From the IMG/VR virus record IMGVR_UViG_3300034196_000075, positions 1 to 48,524 of that record: a stretch of 48,524 nucleotides of DNA; one strand, given 5' to 3'. The position numbers were made by a program, and so were the translations under genes. Numbering within the stretch: position 1 is the first letter of the stretch; every line of letters begins with the position of its first letter. Of the stretch, positions 31,349-41,761 are shown piece by piece. The DNA is from a virus. The notes beneath the pieces are model-generated. The model made no database searches. It saw only the letters and a list, made by a program, of their open reading frames with translations, and was not told where the DNA came from.

Positions 31349-34300
31349 ATCGTTACGACGAATTGCTCTCCGGTACCGGCGAGCGGGGCGCCGCCGAGCC
31401 CAACAAATACGACGCAGCGATTCAGCGCCGGCGGGACCTGCCAAATCCGCGCACCGCCTTGAGCTATGTCGCCGACACCAACCCGGACGAGCAGGCCAAT
31501 ATCCAGCGCCTGGCTGAACTGACCGGGCTGCCGCCGGAAATGGTATCGCGTAACCGGCCGGAGATTGAGCGCAAGGCCAAGCTGGACGCTGTGGACTATG
31601 ATGCCTTGCTGAGTCGCGCCCCGGTCACCAACAAGTTTTTGACCGACCCGAACAATGCCGGCGTGGCGCATGACGATATCGACGTGCTGTCGAACGTTGA
31701 GGGAGCCTTCGACAGCTTCGTCAAGGAATCGGGGCAGCAGCACTCAACGGGTACCGGTGACGCTCTGTCCCGTGGTATTGGCCAGATCGGGTTGGTGGGC
31801 GAGGCTGCCGCCAACCTGCTGGACCGCTCGCTTTCGTCGGTCGGCGGCTTCTTCGTCAACATGCTGGCCCCGCAAAGCGCCCTTGATCGCAATGGCACGG
31901 ATGAACCGAACTACACCGGGCAAAGCGAAAACAACGTGGTCAGCGCCGTGGAGGGCTACATGGCCATGCCGCGTGACCAGCGTATCGCCTTCGCTGGCCA
32001 GGTGTTCGATCAGGCCCGGGCAGGCGGTGCAGGCTTTGGCAGCGCTGCGGCTGATACCGGCATGTATGCCTTGCGCAACCCTGGACTGATCGGCAGCGCT
32101 TTGACCGAAGCGTTGCCAAGCCTGTTGGTGGGCGGCGGTGCTGGTGGCATTGCCGCCCAGCCGGTGAAGAACTTTGCGGTCAGTCGCTTGGCCAGCACCT
32201 TTGCCCAACGGGCCGCCGAAAAAGCAATCGTGGTTGGTGGTGTGAACTTCGGCGCCGGCATTGCTGGCGGTGCTGGTGAGAACCTGGCCGAGGGCTACAA
32301 GAAAACCGGCGATATCGATCAGTCCTACGCCTACAGCCTCAAGCGCACCGTGGCAGAAGCCGCCGTAAACGCCCTGGGCGGCATGCTGCCCATTCCGTTT
32401 GCTGGCCGTGGCATTGGTGGGAAGCTGGGCAATATCGCTGTCGAGGGCACGGCCCAGGCTGCTGGTGGTGCTGGTGGTGCGCTTGCTGGTGCCGCCGCCG
32501 TCGGCGAGGAAGCGACCGGGGGCGAAATGTTCCTCAATGCCGCCTTGGGCCTGGCCACTGCGCCGCTTGACGTGGCCATGGCCAGCGCCAGTTCGGGCCG
32601 ACGGTACTGGCAGATCGAACAGGATCTTTCTGCCGTTCAGCGCCTGGGCGACATGGCCGAGAACTCCAAGATGTTCAAGCGCTCCCCAGCCCGTGCTGAA
32701 GCGTTGATCGCTCGCCTGAAAGAGCAGGCCGGCGGCACTGTGGAAAACATCCTGGTACCGGCCGAACAGTTCATGCGCTACTTCCAGGATAACAACCTAG
32801 ACCCTGAACAATTCGCCACGGCGGCCACTGGCAATGCTGGCGCCCTGGGCGAGGCGCTGACCTTGGGCGGCGATATCTCAATCCCGCTGGAAAAGTGGGC
32901 CTCGGTCATCGCAAAGGATGGTCACCACCGGGGGCTGGAGCAGGACATGCGTGCCACGCCTGACGCAATGACCATGCGCGAGCTGGCCGAATTCCAGAAG
33001 CGTGTGCCGGAAGAGCTGGACCGCCTGCGCGACCGGGTTGAACAGGACACCGTAGCGGCATCTGACCGCCGAGTGTTTGAGGATGTGCGCGGGCAGTTGC
33101 TGGGTATTGGTCGTGAGGCGCAGACCGCAGACCGCGAGGCCTCGCTATATCAGTCCGCTTTCCGTGCCCTGGGCGAACGCTCCGGGGTTGACCCTTTCGA
33201 GCTGTTCAACCAGTACCAGTTGCGTGTTGGTCGCGATATCCCCGAGGTGCTGCGCAGCCCGGCGAGTGCTGATCAGTTGGATTTGCTGCTGGACCGCCTG
33301 CGCGTGGGCGACATTCCAGACGACGCAACGATCAATGGCCCGTCGCTGATCGACTTCATTCGCGAGCGGGGCGGCATCAATGATGAAGGCGGCGAGCTGG
33401 CGGCCCGTGACGCCGATGTTGGGCGCCGTGGTTTCAACCGTATCGCCAGGAAGGGCGGGCGCAGCCTTGACGATATGGCCGCACAGGCAGCAGAGGCCGG
33501 CTACCTGGGCAACGTGATGAGCGCCACGCCTGACATGCTGCTGGCTTCGCTCGACAAGGAACTGCGCGGTCAGCGCCAGTCAGCCCCCGGCAACATCAAC
33601 CAGGAACAGCTGGACACCCGTACAACGCTGGACGAGCTGCAGCGCGCTATTGATCAATCAGGCCTAGACCTGGGCGCGATGGATAATGCCGCCGTCCGCA
33701 AGGCGTTGCTTGGTGAGGAAGCAAGCCGATATGCGCAGGACGCCAAGATACTCGAGGGGCCTGCGCGCCAGGCGAAAACCTTCAATGAGGCAAGGGCGGC
33801 CGTAAAGCAGTTCCAGGGCAAACCGCTGTCCAACGTATCGACCGGAATGGTTGCATCTGTATCGCGGAACAGCCTAGACAAGATGTTGAGCAGCAGTGCC
33901 GCGAAGAAGTCCACCAGCCCCGCCGAACACTCGCTGGCAGTGGCAAACATCGACGAGTTGTTCGCAAACGCAATACTTGGATGGAGTAAATCTGACCGTG
34001 CCGGCGACACCAACGTGGTTGCGGTGCACAGGATGTTTGCGCCCATGCGTACCGAGGACGGTGTGCGCCTGGTAAAGATCACGGTAAAGGGGATGGGGGT
34101 TGAATCTCAGGGGAACCGCATTTACACGGTTGAAGCATTGGACGTGGAAAAAGCAGGTCCGGTGCCAGAAATGGTTGACGCAGACACTGGGGGAGGCCCC
34201 AACCTGATTTCAACCGGCCCCACCGGACCTTTGGAAAGTCTAGTCCAGGACATTCAGCGACTCAATACAAAACTGGAGCAGGCGACAGGTGACGACTCTG

Positions 34301-37300
34301 GCCCGCGTGGGTTTATCCAGTTCGGTGATGACCGCAAGTTCAATATCAAGCTGACCGACAAGGCCAACCTTTCCACCTTCCTGCATGAAACCGGGCACTT
34401 CTATCTTGAAGTCATGGGTGATCTAGCTGCCCGTGCTGACGTGCCCGACCAGGTAAAACAGGACTATCAAACGATCCTCGACTGGTTTGGTGTGAACGAT
34501 CGATCGGCAATCAAGGTTGATCAGCACGAACAGTTCGCCCGTGGCTTTGAGGCGTATTTGCGCGAAGGCAAGGCGCCCAGCGCTGCACTGCAATCGGCGT
34601 TTTCCCGATTCAAGGCCTGGCTGACGCAGATTTACCGGGATGCAAGCCGCCTCAATGTTCAGCTCAATGACGAAGTGCGGCGCGTGTTCGACCGCCTGCT
34701 GGCCACCGACGATGAAATCGCTGTCGCCCAGGCCCCGTACCGCAACCTGTTCACCGATGCCCAGGCCGCCGGTATGTCGCCGGCCGAGTTCGACGCCTAC
34801 CGCGCTACCGCCGATAAGGCTGGCAAGGCTGCCGAGGAGCAGTTGACCGCCGAGGCGCTGCACGAACTGACCCGCGAGCAACAGAAGTGGTGGAAGGAAG
34901 CGCGCGGGGTGATGCAAGAAGCCGTGACCAAGGAAGTCGAGGCCCAGCCGGTTTACCGTGTACAGGATCTGCTGCGCAAAGGGCTGCAAACAGATGGCAC
35001 TGTCGGCGAGCCGGTAAAGCTTGCCCGTGGGCCGCTGGTGGAGCGGTACGGCAAGCCGGTAGTTTCCCGCCTACGCGGCATGACCGGCGATGAAGGGATC
35101 CACCCGGACCTGGTGGCCGAGCAGTTCGGCTACACGTCCGGCGATGAAATGGTACAGGCCCTGGTGGGCGCCCGTGGACGCAAGGAACTGATCCAGGCTG
35201 AAACCGATGCGCGGATGCGCGCCGAGTACGGCGACATGCTCAACGACGGCTCGCTGGCTGATCGTGCAATTGATGCAGTGCACAACGATGACCGGGCCCA
35301 GGTGGTTCGGGAAGAGTTGCGCGCCATTGATCGCTTGCGCCGCCAGGTGGAGAAAGTCCAAAGGGCCCAGGATGGCAATTCCCGCGCCCTGCGTAATGAC
35401 GCCTACAGCGCCATCCCGTCATTGAAGGATATTCGCGAAGTCGCCACCCAGGTGATCGCCGACAAGACCGTGCGTGATATCCAGCCGCACCTGTACCTGA
35501 ACGCCGAGCGCAAGGCCAACCGTGACGCCTTCAACTTTGCGACCAAGAACCGTTGGCAGGAGGCCGCCGAGGCCAAGCAGCGCGAGCTGCTTAACCACTA
35601 CCTGTACCGGGCAGCCACCGCCGCCCGCAAGGAAGAAGAAAAGATCTACACCTTCATGCGCCGCTTTGAAAAGCCGTCGACCCGGGAACGCATTGGCAAG
35701 GCTGGCGCCAGTTACCTGGAGCAGATCGAGGGCCTGCTTGATCAGTACGAATTCCGCAAGGTCAGTGGCCCACAGGTTGAGCGCCGCCGTAGCCTTGCCC
35801 AGTTTGTCGCCGAGCAGGAAGCCGCCGGCAACGTGGTCACCGTGCCGCAACACCTGATTGAGCAAAGCGCCAGGGTCAACTATCGCGATCTGACCTTTGA
35901 GGAACTGAACGGCGTGCGTGACGCGGTGGTGAACATCGAACACCTGGCCAAGCTGAAAAACAAACTGTTGAACAGCAAGTACAAGCGGGACTACGAGCAG
36001 GCCCGCAGTGACCTGATCCGCTCCCTCAATGACAACGTTCCAGTCGATGCCCGCAAGGTGGCGACCTCGGAAAGCAGCGAGACCACCGCCGACAAGGCAT
36101 TTGGTGCGCTGGCCGGGCTCGATGCCTCATTGACCCGCATGGAAAACGTGATCAACCGCCTGGATGGCAGGAACACCAGCGGCCCATGGCATGAGTTGGT
36201 GTGGAATCCGCTGGCCGAGGCCCAGGCCAATGAACGCACGCTGTTCAAAAATGGCATTCGATCCATCGTTGAGAAGTTCGCCGGCATGGATTCCAAGCGC
36301 CTGGCCGACCGCTTCTATATAGCCAGCGCTGGGAAGTCGTTCAACCGCCGTGAAATCTTGATGCACGCGCTCAACACCGGCAACGAGTCGAACCGTACCA
36401 AGCTGCTCAAGGGCAACAAGCTGAATGACGCTGCCCTGGCTGACATGCTGGGCCGCCTGGATAAACAGGACTGGGACCTGGTGCAGTCGGTGTGGGATTC
36501 CTTCGATACCCTCTGGCCAGACATTGCCGCCATGTACAAACGGCTGTCCGGGGTCGCACCGCCACGGATTGAGCCGAAACCCGTCAGCACTGCCTTCGGC
36601 GAATATCGCGGGGGATACTTCCCGATCATGTACGACCGCAAGCGGGCAGGGGCGCCGCCGGCGGCCGTGGGCGGCGAGTTGTTCAACGAGGGTTTCGAGG
36701 GGGCGCTACCGTCCAACGGGTTCACCAATCAGCGTAACGACAACGCCAGCGGGCCGTTGCTGCTGGATTTGAGCGCCATTCCCCAGCGCCTGGCCCAGCA
36801 CGTCCACGACCTGACGCACCGGGAAGCGCTGCAGGATGCCCACCGGCTGACCAAAGATCCCCAAATCAGGGCGGTGCTGCTCGACAAGCTCGGCCCGCGC
36901 GGCGCGGATTCGTTCCTGCCGTGGTTGAAGGCCATAGCCAACGACCGGAACCCACCGGAAACCGGCAACTTTAACCGGTTCCTGGACGCGGCCAGGACCA
37001 ACACGTCCATCGTGGGTCTGGGCCTTTCCAGCACAACCTTGCTGGCGCAGGTCGGCGGGCTGATTCCAGGGCTGCGCTACGTCAAGCCGAAGCTGTTGGC
37101 TCAAAGTCTGCTCGATGGCATCCGGTCGCCGGTCGAGACGTACCGGATGATTACCGATGCTTCGCCGGCAATGCGCCTGCGCTGGGACATGGAGGACGGT
37201 CGGCTGGCTTCAAGCATGGCCGACCTGATCGGCAAGAACGCATTTTTCCGCAAGCGTGACGACCTGGTGCGGTTTTCGTTCAACCTGCTGGGCTACCTGG

Positions 37301-38016
37301 ATCGCGGCATTTCCGGCGCAATCTGGATGGCCAGCTATCGCGAAGGGCTAGCTGCCGGCAAAGAGGCGGCCGCCGCCGCGCTCGATGGCGACAACGCGGT
37401 GCGCCTATCTCAGGGCGGCACCGGGGCAATGGATATTGCTGCTATCCAGCGCAAGGACCAGGGCGCGGCCATGCGCCTGCTGACCATGTTCTATACACCG
37501 TTCTCGGCCTACTACAACCAGAACCGCGACCTTATCTTTGAAGCCCGGCAAGGCTCCAGAACCGTGGCCAGTGCAGCCGCTACGATGCTGGCGATAGCTT
37601 TCTTCCAGGGCGTGGTGGGCGACCTGCTCACCGGCAAAGGCCCCGACGAAGACGAGAACACCGCCGCATGGATGGCAAAAAGCACGCTTGGGTTTGGGGT
37701 CTCAGGGTTCCCGGTCATCCGCGACACCATCGGCGCCGCACTCAGCGGTCATGCCGGATCGCTTTCGCCGGCATGGCAGGCCATCAACGCAGGGCGCCAG
37801 GCCGCTGGCGCGGTTACTGGATTGGTTACCGGCGATAAGGATGCAGGTGCAGCAGCCAAGTCTGTGGTCACCGCTGGCGGCTATCTGCTGGGCGTACCGA
37901 CAAAACCGTTAACCCGCCAGGGGTCGTACCTCTGGAATGTTGCCGTGGGCGAGGAAACCCCTGAAGACGCCGCCGAGTTCATTAAAGCCCTGTTGCACGG
38001 GGCCCCGAAAAAGTAA
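31345..38016 (+). CDS. giant ejection/polyvalent virion protein (2223 aa)
   Basis: The largest gene of the prophage. The N-terminal third has hydrophobic Gly/Ala stretches (about 230-400), the middle is helical, and the C-terminus (about 1850-2220) has further hydrophobic patches. HETGH at residues 1014-1018 (STFLHETGHFYLEVMGDLA) is a zincin-like HExxH-type motif. Upstream of it, near residue 890, lies AVHRMFAPMRTEDG, resembling nuclease- or ADP-ribosyl-like modules of large polyvalent proteins. Its position after the SLT protein makes it the counterpart of T7 gp16's core. Domain functions are inference. Confidence 0.8.
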   Translation: MNRYDELLSGTGERGAAEPNKYDAAIQRRRDLPNPRTALSYVADTNPDEQANIQRLAELTGLPPEMVSRNRPEIERKAKLDAVDYDALLSRAPVTNKFLTDPNNAGVAHDDIDVLSNVEGAFDSFVKESGQQHSTGTGDALSRGIGQIGLVGEAAANLLDRSLSSVGGFFVNMLAPQSALDRNGTDEPNYTGQSENNVVSAVEGYMAMPRDQRIAFAGQVFDQARAGGAGFGSAAADTGMYALRNPGLIGSALTEALPSLLVGGGAGGIAAQPVKNFAVSRLASTFAQRAAEKAIVVGGVNFGAGIAGGAGENLAEGYKKTGDIDQSYAYSLKRTVAEAAVNALGGMLPIPFAGRGIGGKLGNIAVEGTAQAAGGAGGALAGAAAVGEEATGGEMFLNAALGLATAPLDVAMASASSGRRYWQIEQDLSAVQRLGDMAENSKMFKRSPARAEALIARLKEQAGGTVENILVPAEQFMRYFQDNNLDPEQFATAATGNAGALGEALTLGGDISIPLEKWASVIAKDGHHRGLEQDMRATPDAMTMRELAEFQKRVPEELDRLRDRVEQDTVAASDRRVFEDVRGQLLGIGREAQTADREASLYQSAFRALGERSGVDPFELFNQYQLRVGRDIPEVLRSPASADQLDLLLDRLRVGDIPDDATINGPSLIDFIRERGGINDEGGELAARDADVGRRGFNRIARKGGRSLDDMAAQAAEAGYLGNVMSATPDMLLASLDKELRGQRQSAPGNINQEQLDTRTTLDELQRAIDQSGLDLGAMDNAAVRKALLGEEASRYAQDAKILEGPARQAKTFNEARAAVKQFQGKPLSNVSTGMVASVSRNSLDKMLSSSAAKKSTSPAEHSLAVANIDELFANAILGWSKSDRAGDTNVVAVHRMFAPMRTEDGVRLVKITVKGMGVESQGNRIYTVEALDVEKAGPVPEMVDADTGGGPNLISTGPTGPLESLVQDIQRLNTKLEQATGDDSGPRGFIQFGDDRKFNIKLTDKANLSTFLHETGHFYLEVMGDLAARADVPDQVKQDYQTILDWFGVNDRSAIKVDQHEQFARGFEAYLREGKAPSAALQSAFSRFKAWLTQIYRDASRLNVQLNDEVRRVFDRLLATDDEIAVAQAPYRNLFTDAQAAGMSPAEFDAYRATADKAGKAAEEQLTAEALHELTREQQKWWKEARGVMQEAVTKEVEAQPVYRVQDLLRKGLQTDGTVGEPVKLARGPLVERYGKPVVSRLRGMTGDEGIHPDLVAEQFGYTSGDEMVQALVGARGRKELIQAETDARMRAEYGDMLNDGSLADRAIDAVHNDDRAQVVREELRAIDRLRRQVEKVQRAQDGNSRALRNDAYSAIPSLKDIREVATQVIADKTVRDIQPHLYLNAERKANRDAFNFATKNRWQEAAEAKQRELLNHYLYRAATAARKEEEKIYTFMRRFEKPSTRERIGKAGASYLEQIEGLLDQYEFRKVSGPQVERRRSLAQFVAEQEAAGNVVTVPQHLIEQSARVNYRDLTFEELNGVRDAVVNIEHLAKLKNKLLNSKYKRDYEQARSDLIRSLNDNVPVDARKVATSESSETTADKAFGALAGLDASLTRMENVINRLDGRNTSGPWHELVWNPLAEAQANERTLFKNGIRSIVEKFAGMDSKRLADRFYIASAGKSFNRREILMHALNTGNESNRTKLLKGNKLNDAALADMLGRLDKQDWDLVQSVWDSFDTLWPDIAAMYKRLSGVAPPRIEPKPVSTAFGEYRGGYFPIMYDRKRAGAPPAAVGGELFNEGFEGALPSNGFTNQRNDNASGPLLLDLSAIPQRLAQHVHDLTHREALQDAHRLTKDPQIRAVLLDKLGPRGADSFLPWLKAIANDRNPPETGNFNRFLDAARTNTSIVGLGLSSTTLLAQVGGLIPGLRYVKPKLLAQSLLDGIRSPVETYRMITDASPAMRLRWDMEDGRLASSMADLIGKNAFFRKRDDLVRFSFNLLGYLDRGISGAIWMASYREGLAAGKEAAAAALDGDNAVRLSQGGTGAMDIAAIQRKDQGAAMRLLTMFYTPFSAYYNQNRDLIFEARQGSRTVASAAATMLAIAFFQGVVGDLLTGKGPDEDENTAAWMAKSTLGFGVSGFPVIRDTIGAALSGHAGSLSPAWQAINAGRQAAGAVTGLVTGDKDAGAAAKSVVTAGGYLLGVPTKPLTRQGSYLWNVAVGEETPEDAAEFIKALLHGAPKK

Positions 38017-38035
38017 GTCCGCAGCAGCCAACGAA

Positions 38036-38060
38036 GCCCGCCACTGAGCGGGCTTTTTTT
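38036..38060 (+). terminator. terminator before the tailspike
   Basis: GCCCGC pairs with GCGGGC around CACTGA, followed by seven T. It is nearly identical, with its flank CGTCC and GAGAAAA, to the lysogeny terminator at 10660-10684 on the other strand. Confidence 0.85.
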
Positions 38061-38085
38061 CGTCCCGAGAAAAGGAGTCACGACA

Positions 38086-40086
38086 GTGACCGTCAATACA
38101 ATTAGCAGCATTGCGGAGTTCGATACCAACGGGGTTACTACCAACTTCCCGTTCTACTTCAAGTTCTTGGCCAATGAGGACTTGGTCGTTACCTACGTTG
38201 ATCCGCTGGGCGTCAGCTCAACGCTGACCCTCGGCACGCACTACACCGTGAATGGCGCGGGCAATGACCAGGGCGGGAGCATCGTTACGACCTCGGCGCT
38301 GGCCGGCCCTGGCCAATTGGTTGTGTCCAGGGAAATGGAAGCTTTCCAGCAAACCAGCCTGCGCAACCAGGGCAAGTTTCTGGCGGAAGTCCACGAGGAT
38401 GTGTTCGACAAGCTGACCATGCTCATTCAACAGGGACTGGCCACGTTCACGCGGGCGCTCAAGCGGCCACTGGGGCGCGACTATTTCTTTGCTGAAAACC
38501 GCCGCATTACCAGCGTCAAAGACCCCGAGGAACCGCAGGACGCAGCAACTAAAAATTCCGTTGAGCAATATGTCGGCAGCGTGCTTGGCTCTATTCAGGG
38601 GCCAATCAACAACTCAGCCAACGTTCTGTACGTCCGGCCATCCGGTACGCCTGGCGTTGTCCAGGACCTGGCCACGGGCGAGGGCTATGACTACGTTGGG
38701 GCGACACTGCCAACCGGGGTGTTCTCCACGGTCAAAGGCTTCTTCAATTGGATCCTCGACCGGATCACGCTGAGTACTTCGGGCTCGGCCAGTATCGTCG
38801 CCGCCGTCGCCAAGGGCGGAAAGGTCGTTATCAAGAGCGGCGTGCACTACATGTCTGCGCCGGCAGTTTGTGATTACGGAGTTGATCCCGTCGTTGGATT
38901 CCCTGGCCATGCAAGCAAGCGCTACGACATTGAAGGCGAGTCCCCTGGTGGCAGCATCTTAAGCAACCAGCATTCGGACTTCGCTTTCAAGTTCTCCGGT
39001 TCTTCGCCAATGACCCAGAACTTCGGTGGGTTTGACCGGATTGGGAACCTGACCATTGTTGGTCCGAACGTTACCGCGCCGAACACAGATAATAGCGGCG
39101 GCGCCGGTATCGTGATAAGCAACAAGACACGCACAGAGGTTTACAACTACAACGCTCAAAACCTGACTCTTGCGATGGAGTTGAATGACGTAGTCACCAG
39201 TACCATTCGTAATTTCAACGCGGTCGGCTGTTATGCAGGCGTCCGTGGCGGCCCGACGCTTGGGATCACCGGCCCCAATGCGATGCATTGGACCAATACC
39301 CGTCTGGCGAATACGTGGGGTAATGCCATAGATATGGCGGTCGGTGCTTGTCTAACCTTCAATGGCATTACGCTTGAGGGTAACGGCACTCCAGGGTTTT
39401 CGCACACCGGGTTACTGCTAACTGCCAGGGCGGGCGACCTAGCAAGTGTCATAAATATTCTCGGGCTCTACACGGAACTTAACGCCGGGGTTGCTGACGT
39501 TTATGTCAACAACACTTCGGTCTATCCGGTCCTTGTAAATATTGACGGGTCAATGTTTGCGCGTGTTGATTCGGCTCGCTACGTCCTGAATCATATCCAA
39601 GCTGTTAGTTCTGGTGGCGGTAAAGTGACAGTGAATCTTGGTACCCCCTCAAGGTTTTTGTTTGGCTTCGGGTATGTGCCAAGCGCCGCCCGTCCTTTTT
39701 GGTCTGTTGGACCAAACTGCGAAGTCATCTGGAATGAGCACTGTTCCTTTGCTGAAACTACCTCGCTTGTGTACTGGCTGTGTCTGAACAGGTCTTACGA
39801 TTTCACCATTGCGGCAGACGGTACAATTCTCGCCGGCCCAGACGGTTTTGCATGTACGTCCTTAGGGAGTGGTCATTACAGACTTTACAGAACTACGGGG
39901 CTTGCCGAATTTGCAAAATTTGCGGACGACGTGGCCGTTAAGGTAACTCCAGGGGCTGGAGGATTTACTGCCTACGTCCCAACGAAGACTGCGTCAGCTA
40001 TTGATATCCAACTGCACAATGGCGGGGCGGCAGGGAACGCCAAGTTTGATATTTCAATCAAGCGTGTGAAAGGGCATTACGCATAG
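38086..40086 (+). CDS. tailspike/tail fibre protein
   Basis: A 666-aa protein with a GTG start preceded by AAAGGAG. Residues about 1-150 match the T7 gp17-type virion-binding N-terminus (EFDTNGVTTNFPFYFKF, the middle VVSREMEAFQQTSL, then DKLTMLIQQG). The rest is a beta-solenoid-like region (KVVIKSGVHYMS, GGAGIVISNKTRTEVYNYNA) suggesting a polysaccharide-binding or -degrading spike. Base composition shifts to more A/T after about 38900, consistent with module exchange. The host-range determinant is most likely here. Confidence 0.85.
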   Translation: MTVNTISSIAEFDTNGVTTNFPFYFKFLANEDLVVTYVDPLGVSSTLTLGTHYTVNGAGNDQGGSIVTTSALAGPGQLVVSREMEAFQQTSLRNQGKFLAEVHEDVFDKLTMLIQQGLATFTRALKRPLGRDYFFAENRRITSVKDPEEPQDAATKNSVEQYVGSVLGSIQGPINNSANVLYVRPSGTPGVVQDLATGEGYDYVGATLPTGVFSTVKGFFNWILDRITLSTSGSASIVAAVAKGGKVVIKSGVHYMSAPAVCDYGVDPVVGFPGHASKRYDIEGESPGGSILSNQHSDFAFKFSGSSPMTQNFGGFDRIGNLTIVGPNVTAPNTDNSGGAGIVISNKTRTEVYNYNAQNLTLAMELNDVVTSTIRNFNAVGCYAGVRGGPTLGITGPNAMHWTNTRLANTWGNAIDMAVGACLTFNGITLEGNGTPGFSHTGLLLTARAGDLASVINILGLYTELNAGVADVYVNNTSVYPVLVNIDGSMFARVDSARYVLNHIQAVSSGGGKVTVNLGTPSRFLFGFGYVPSAARPFWSVGPNCEVIWNEHCSFAETTSLVYWLCLNRSYDFTIAADGTILAGPDGFACTSLGSGHYRLYRTTGLAEFAKFADDVAVKVTPGAGGFTAYVPTKTASAIDIQLHNGGAAGNAKFDISIKRVKGHYA

Positions 40087-40095
40087 TTTGCGAGT

Positions 40096-40127
40096 GGGCC
40101 CAGGCTGAAATGCCAGGGCCCTTTTTT
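40096..40127 (+). terminator. terminator after the tailspike
   Basis: GGGCCC (40096-40101) pairs with GGGCCC (40116-40121), with an inner GGC/GCC pair, followed by six T. It separates convergent late and conversion genes. Confidence 0.8.
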
Positions 40128-40135
40128 GCGGGGCT

Positions 40136-41761
40136 TTATTCTTTCTCTATTACCGTGAACCTGAATGGGAACCCGGTGTTTTTTGCTTGAAGTATTTCAC
40201 CTTCCACGAACACGTTTAGCCGGTCATCGGTGATTGATGTGTTTGTGATTTTGCGTGTCGTCTTGTCGGCGAACTGAACGGTGTTCCCGATCTTGAAGGC
40301 AGCAACATTTTCAGGCGTGTTGTGCAGGAAGAACCCCGGCCACCGCCTTGCAATGCCGTTTGCCCAGTTAGGGTCGGTAACATAGTAGGACGTGTCTTCT
40401 TGCATGCATGTGACCGTTCCCGCCGAGGCCGTCACCATTTCTTTCGGAAACGATGCAGCCCAGCCTATCGGGTACAGAGCAACGGTGACATTCCCCGCAG
40501 CATCCGCAGGCAGCAGCGATGCCGAGCAAAGCTGATCCTGAAAACTCTCTGCGCCAGCGATTGATGTGCGGGTTGCCTTGCCTTCAAACAACCAGCCGAT
40601 GTTGGCCAGGTACAGCGCAGCGAACGAAGCCAGGCACAGTGCGCCCAGAACACGAACTGCCTTGCTGCCGCGCAGAGCCGATCCGGCGAGCACCAGGAAC
40701 GAGAAGGTAACGATTATGTTCAGCCCCATGAAGTAGCGGTCTGGGAATGTTCCCGCGTAACCCCCAAGAACTTCTGTCAGGTTTTTGCGCATGTACACGG
40801 TGAAGAATGCATAAATCACGTATGCAATTGCACACATGGAAATGAGGCTTTTGACCTCTCTGGACTTTTCCTTTGTCAGCAAGACGGCGAACAACGCTAG
40901 TAGTACTAGCGACAAAGCCACAACGATTGTGTCGGTGAGGTGGTTGTAGAAAGGGAATACGAACGGATATATGAAAGACCGCGCAAGGCTGACCTCGATC
41001 AGGCTTTCAAATCTAAAGTTACCGATCACGCCTTTGGCTGGTGAGGCAATCATTCTAAAAAAGATGAGAGCGCCAATGACAAGGCAGCCAGCCGTTACAG
41101 CGCCATACTTCTTGATCCACTTCTTGATATCACGATCAATCAGCGTGAAAACAGAAAATGCCAGGGTCAGCACCAGGCACACCGGGTTCGTTGAGGCGCA
41201 GAGCAGCAGGGCGATATCTGTGATTGGGGTCGCTTTGGCGCTTCTGCTTTTTGCGAACATCAGCAGCGTAGTGATGAACACAAAGTAGAACCCAATGTTC
41301 GATATCTTTCCGAACACCTCGCCCGAAGAGTCCCCCAGCGGGATCATCAGCGTGGCGAGAAACACCACCCAACGGATTGCTGTCGGCAGAAACCCTTTCG
41401 TGACGTAGTAGCAAAGGGCGCTTACTGAGGCGTAGAAAAAGTAGGACCAGAAAGATAGTGCTTGTGGGTAGCAGGCCAGCTTGTCACCACAGAAAACATC
41501 CGACACCAGGGTCGCCAAGTAAACGAACAGCAGGTTTCCCCAGACAAAGTAGTCTGTCTTGGCATTGACTATGGTGTACCACCAGCCCTTGGTCATGGCC
41601 GTCCCGAGCCATACCCCATCCTCTGTGTAGGCGATGTTGTTTGTCAGCGGCTCAAGGTTCCTGAGCGTCAGGACCAGCCCTGCAATAACTAGCATTGCGA
41701 TAACGCCAAGGACTGATACCGCCCTGGTGCTGGAAATTAAGTCTCTGTAGCGGCTCTGCAT
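40136..41761 (-). CDS. multi-pass membrane GT-C-like protein, probable seroconversion gene
   Basis: A 541-aa protein with GGAG upstream of the ATG. About ten or more membrane spans are visible (for example VLGVIAMLVIAGLVLTL, FWSYFFYASVSALCYYV, FIYPFVFPFYNHL). An acidic first external loop (AYTEDGVWLGTAMTKGWW) resembles the ED motif of GT-C glycosyltransferases. A C-terminal soluble domain follows residue ~430. It is A/T-rich and points away from the late operon, typical of a lysogenic conversion moron that modifies O antigen. GtrA/GtrB partners are absent. Confidence 0.65.
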   Translation of the reverse strand: MQSRYRDLISSTRAVSVLGVIAMLVIAGLVLTLRNLEPLTNNIAYTEDGVWLGTAMTKGWWYTIVNAKTDYFVWGNLLFVYLATLVSDVFCGDKLACYPQALSFWSYFFYASVSALCYYVTKGFLPTAIRWVVFLATLMIPLGDSSGEVFGKISNIGFYFVFITTLLMFAKSRSAKATPITDIALLLCASTNPVCLVLTLAFSVFTLIDRDIKKWIKKYGAVTAGCLVIGALIFFRMIASPAKGVIGNFRFESLIEVSLARSFIYPFVFPFYNHLTDTIVVALSLVLLALFAVLLTKEKSREVKSLISMCAIAYVIYAFFTVYMRKNLTEVLGGYAGTFPDRYFMGLNIIVTFSFLVLAGSALRGSKAVRVLGALCLASFAALYLANIGWLFEGKATRTSIAGAESFQDQLCSASLLPADAAGNVTVALYPIGWAASFPKEMVTASAGTVTCMQEDTSYYVTDPNWANGIARRWPGFFLHNTPENVAAFKIGNTVQFADKTTRKITNTSITDDRLNVFVEGEILQAKNTGFPFRFTVIEKE

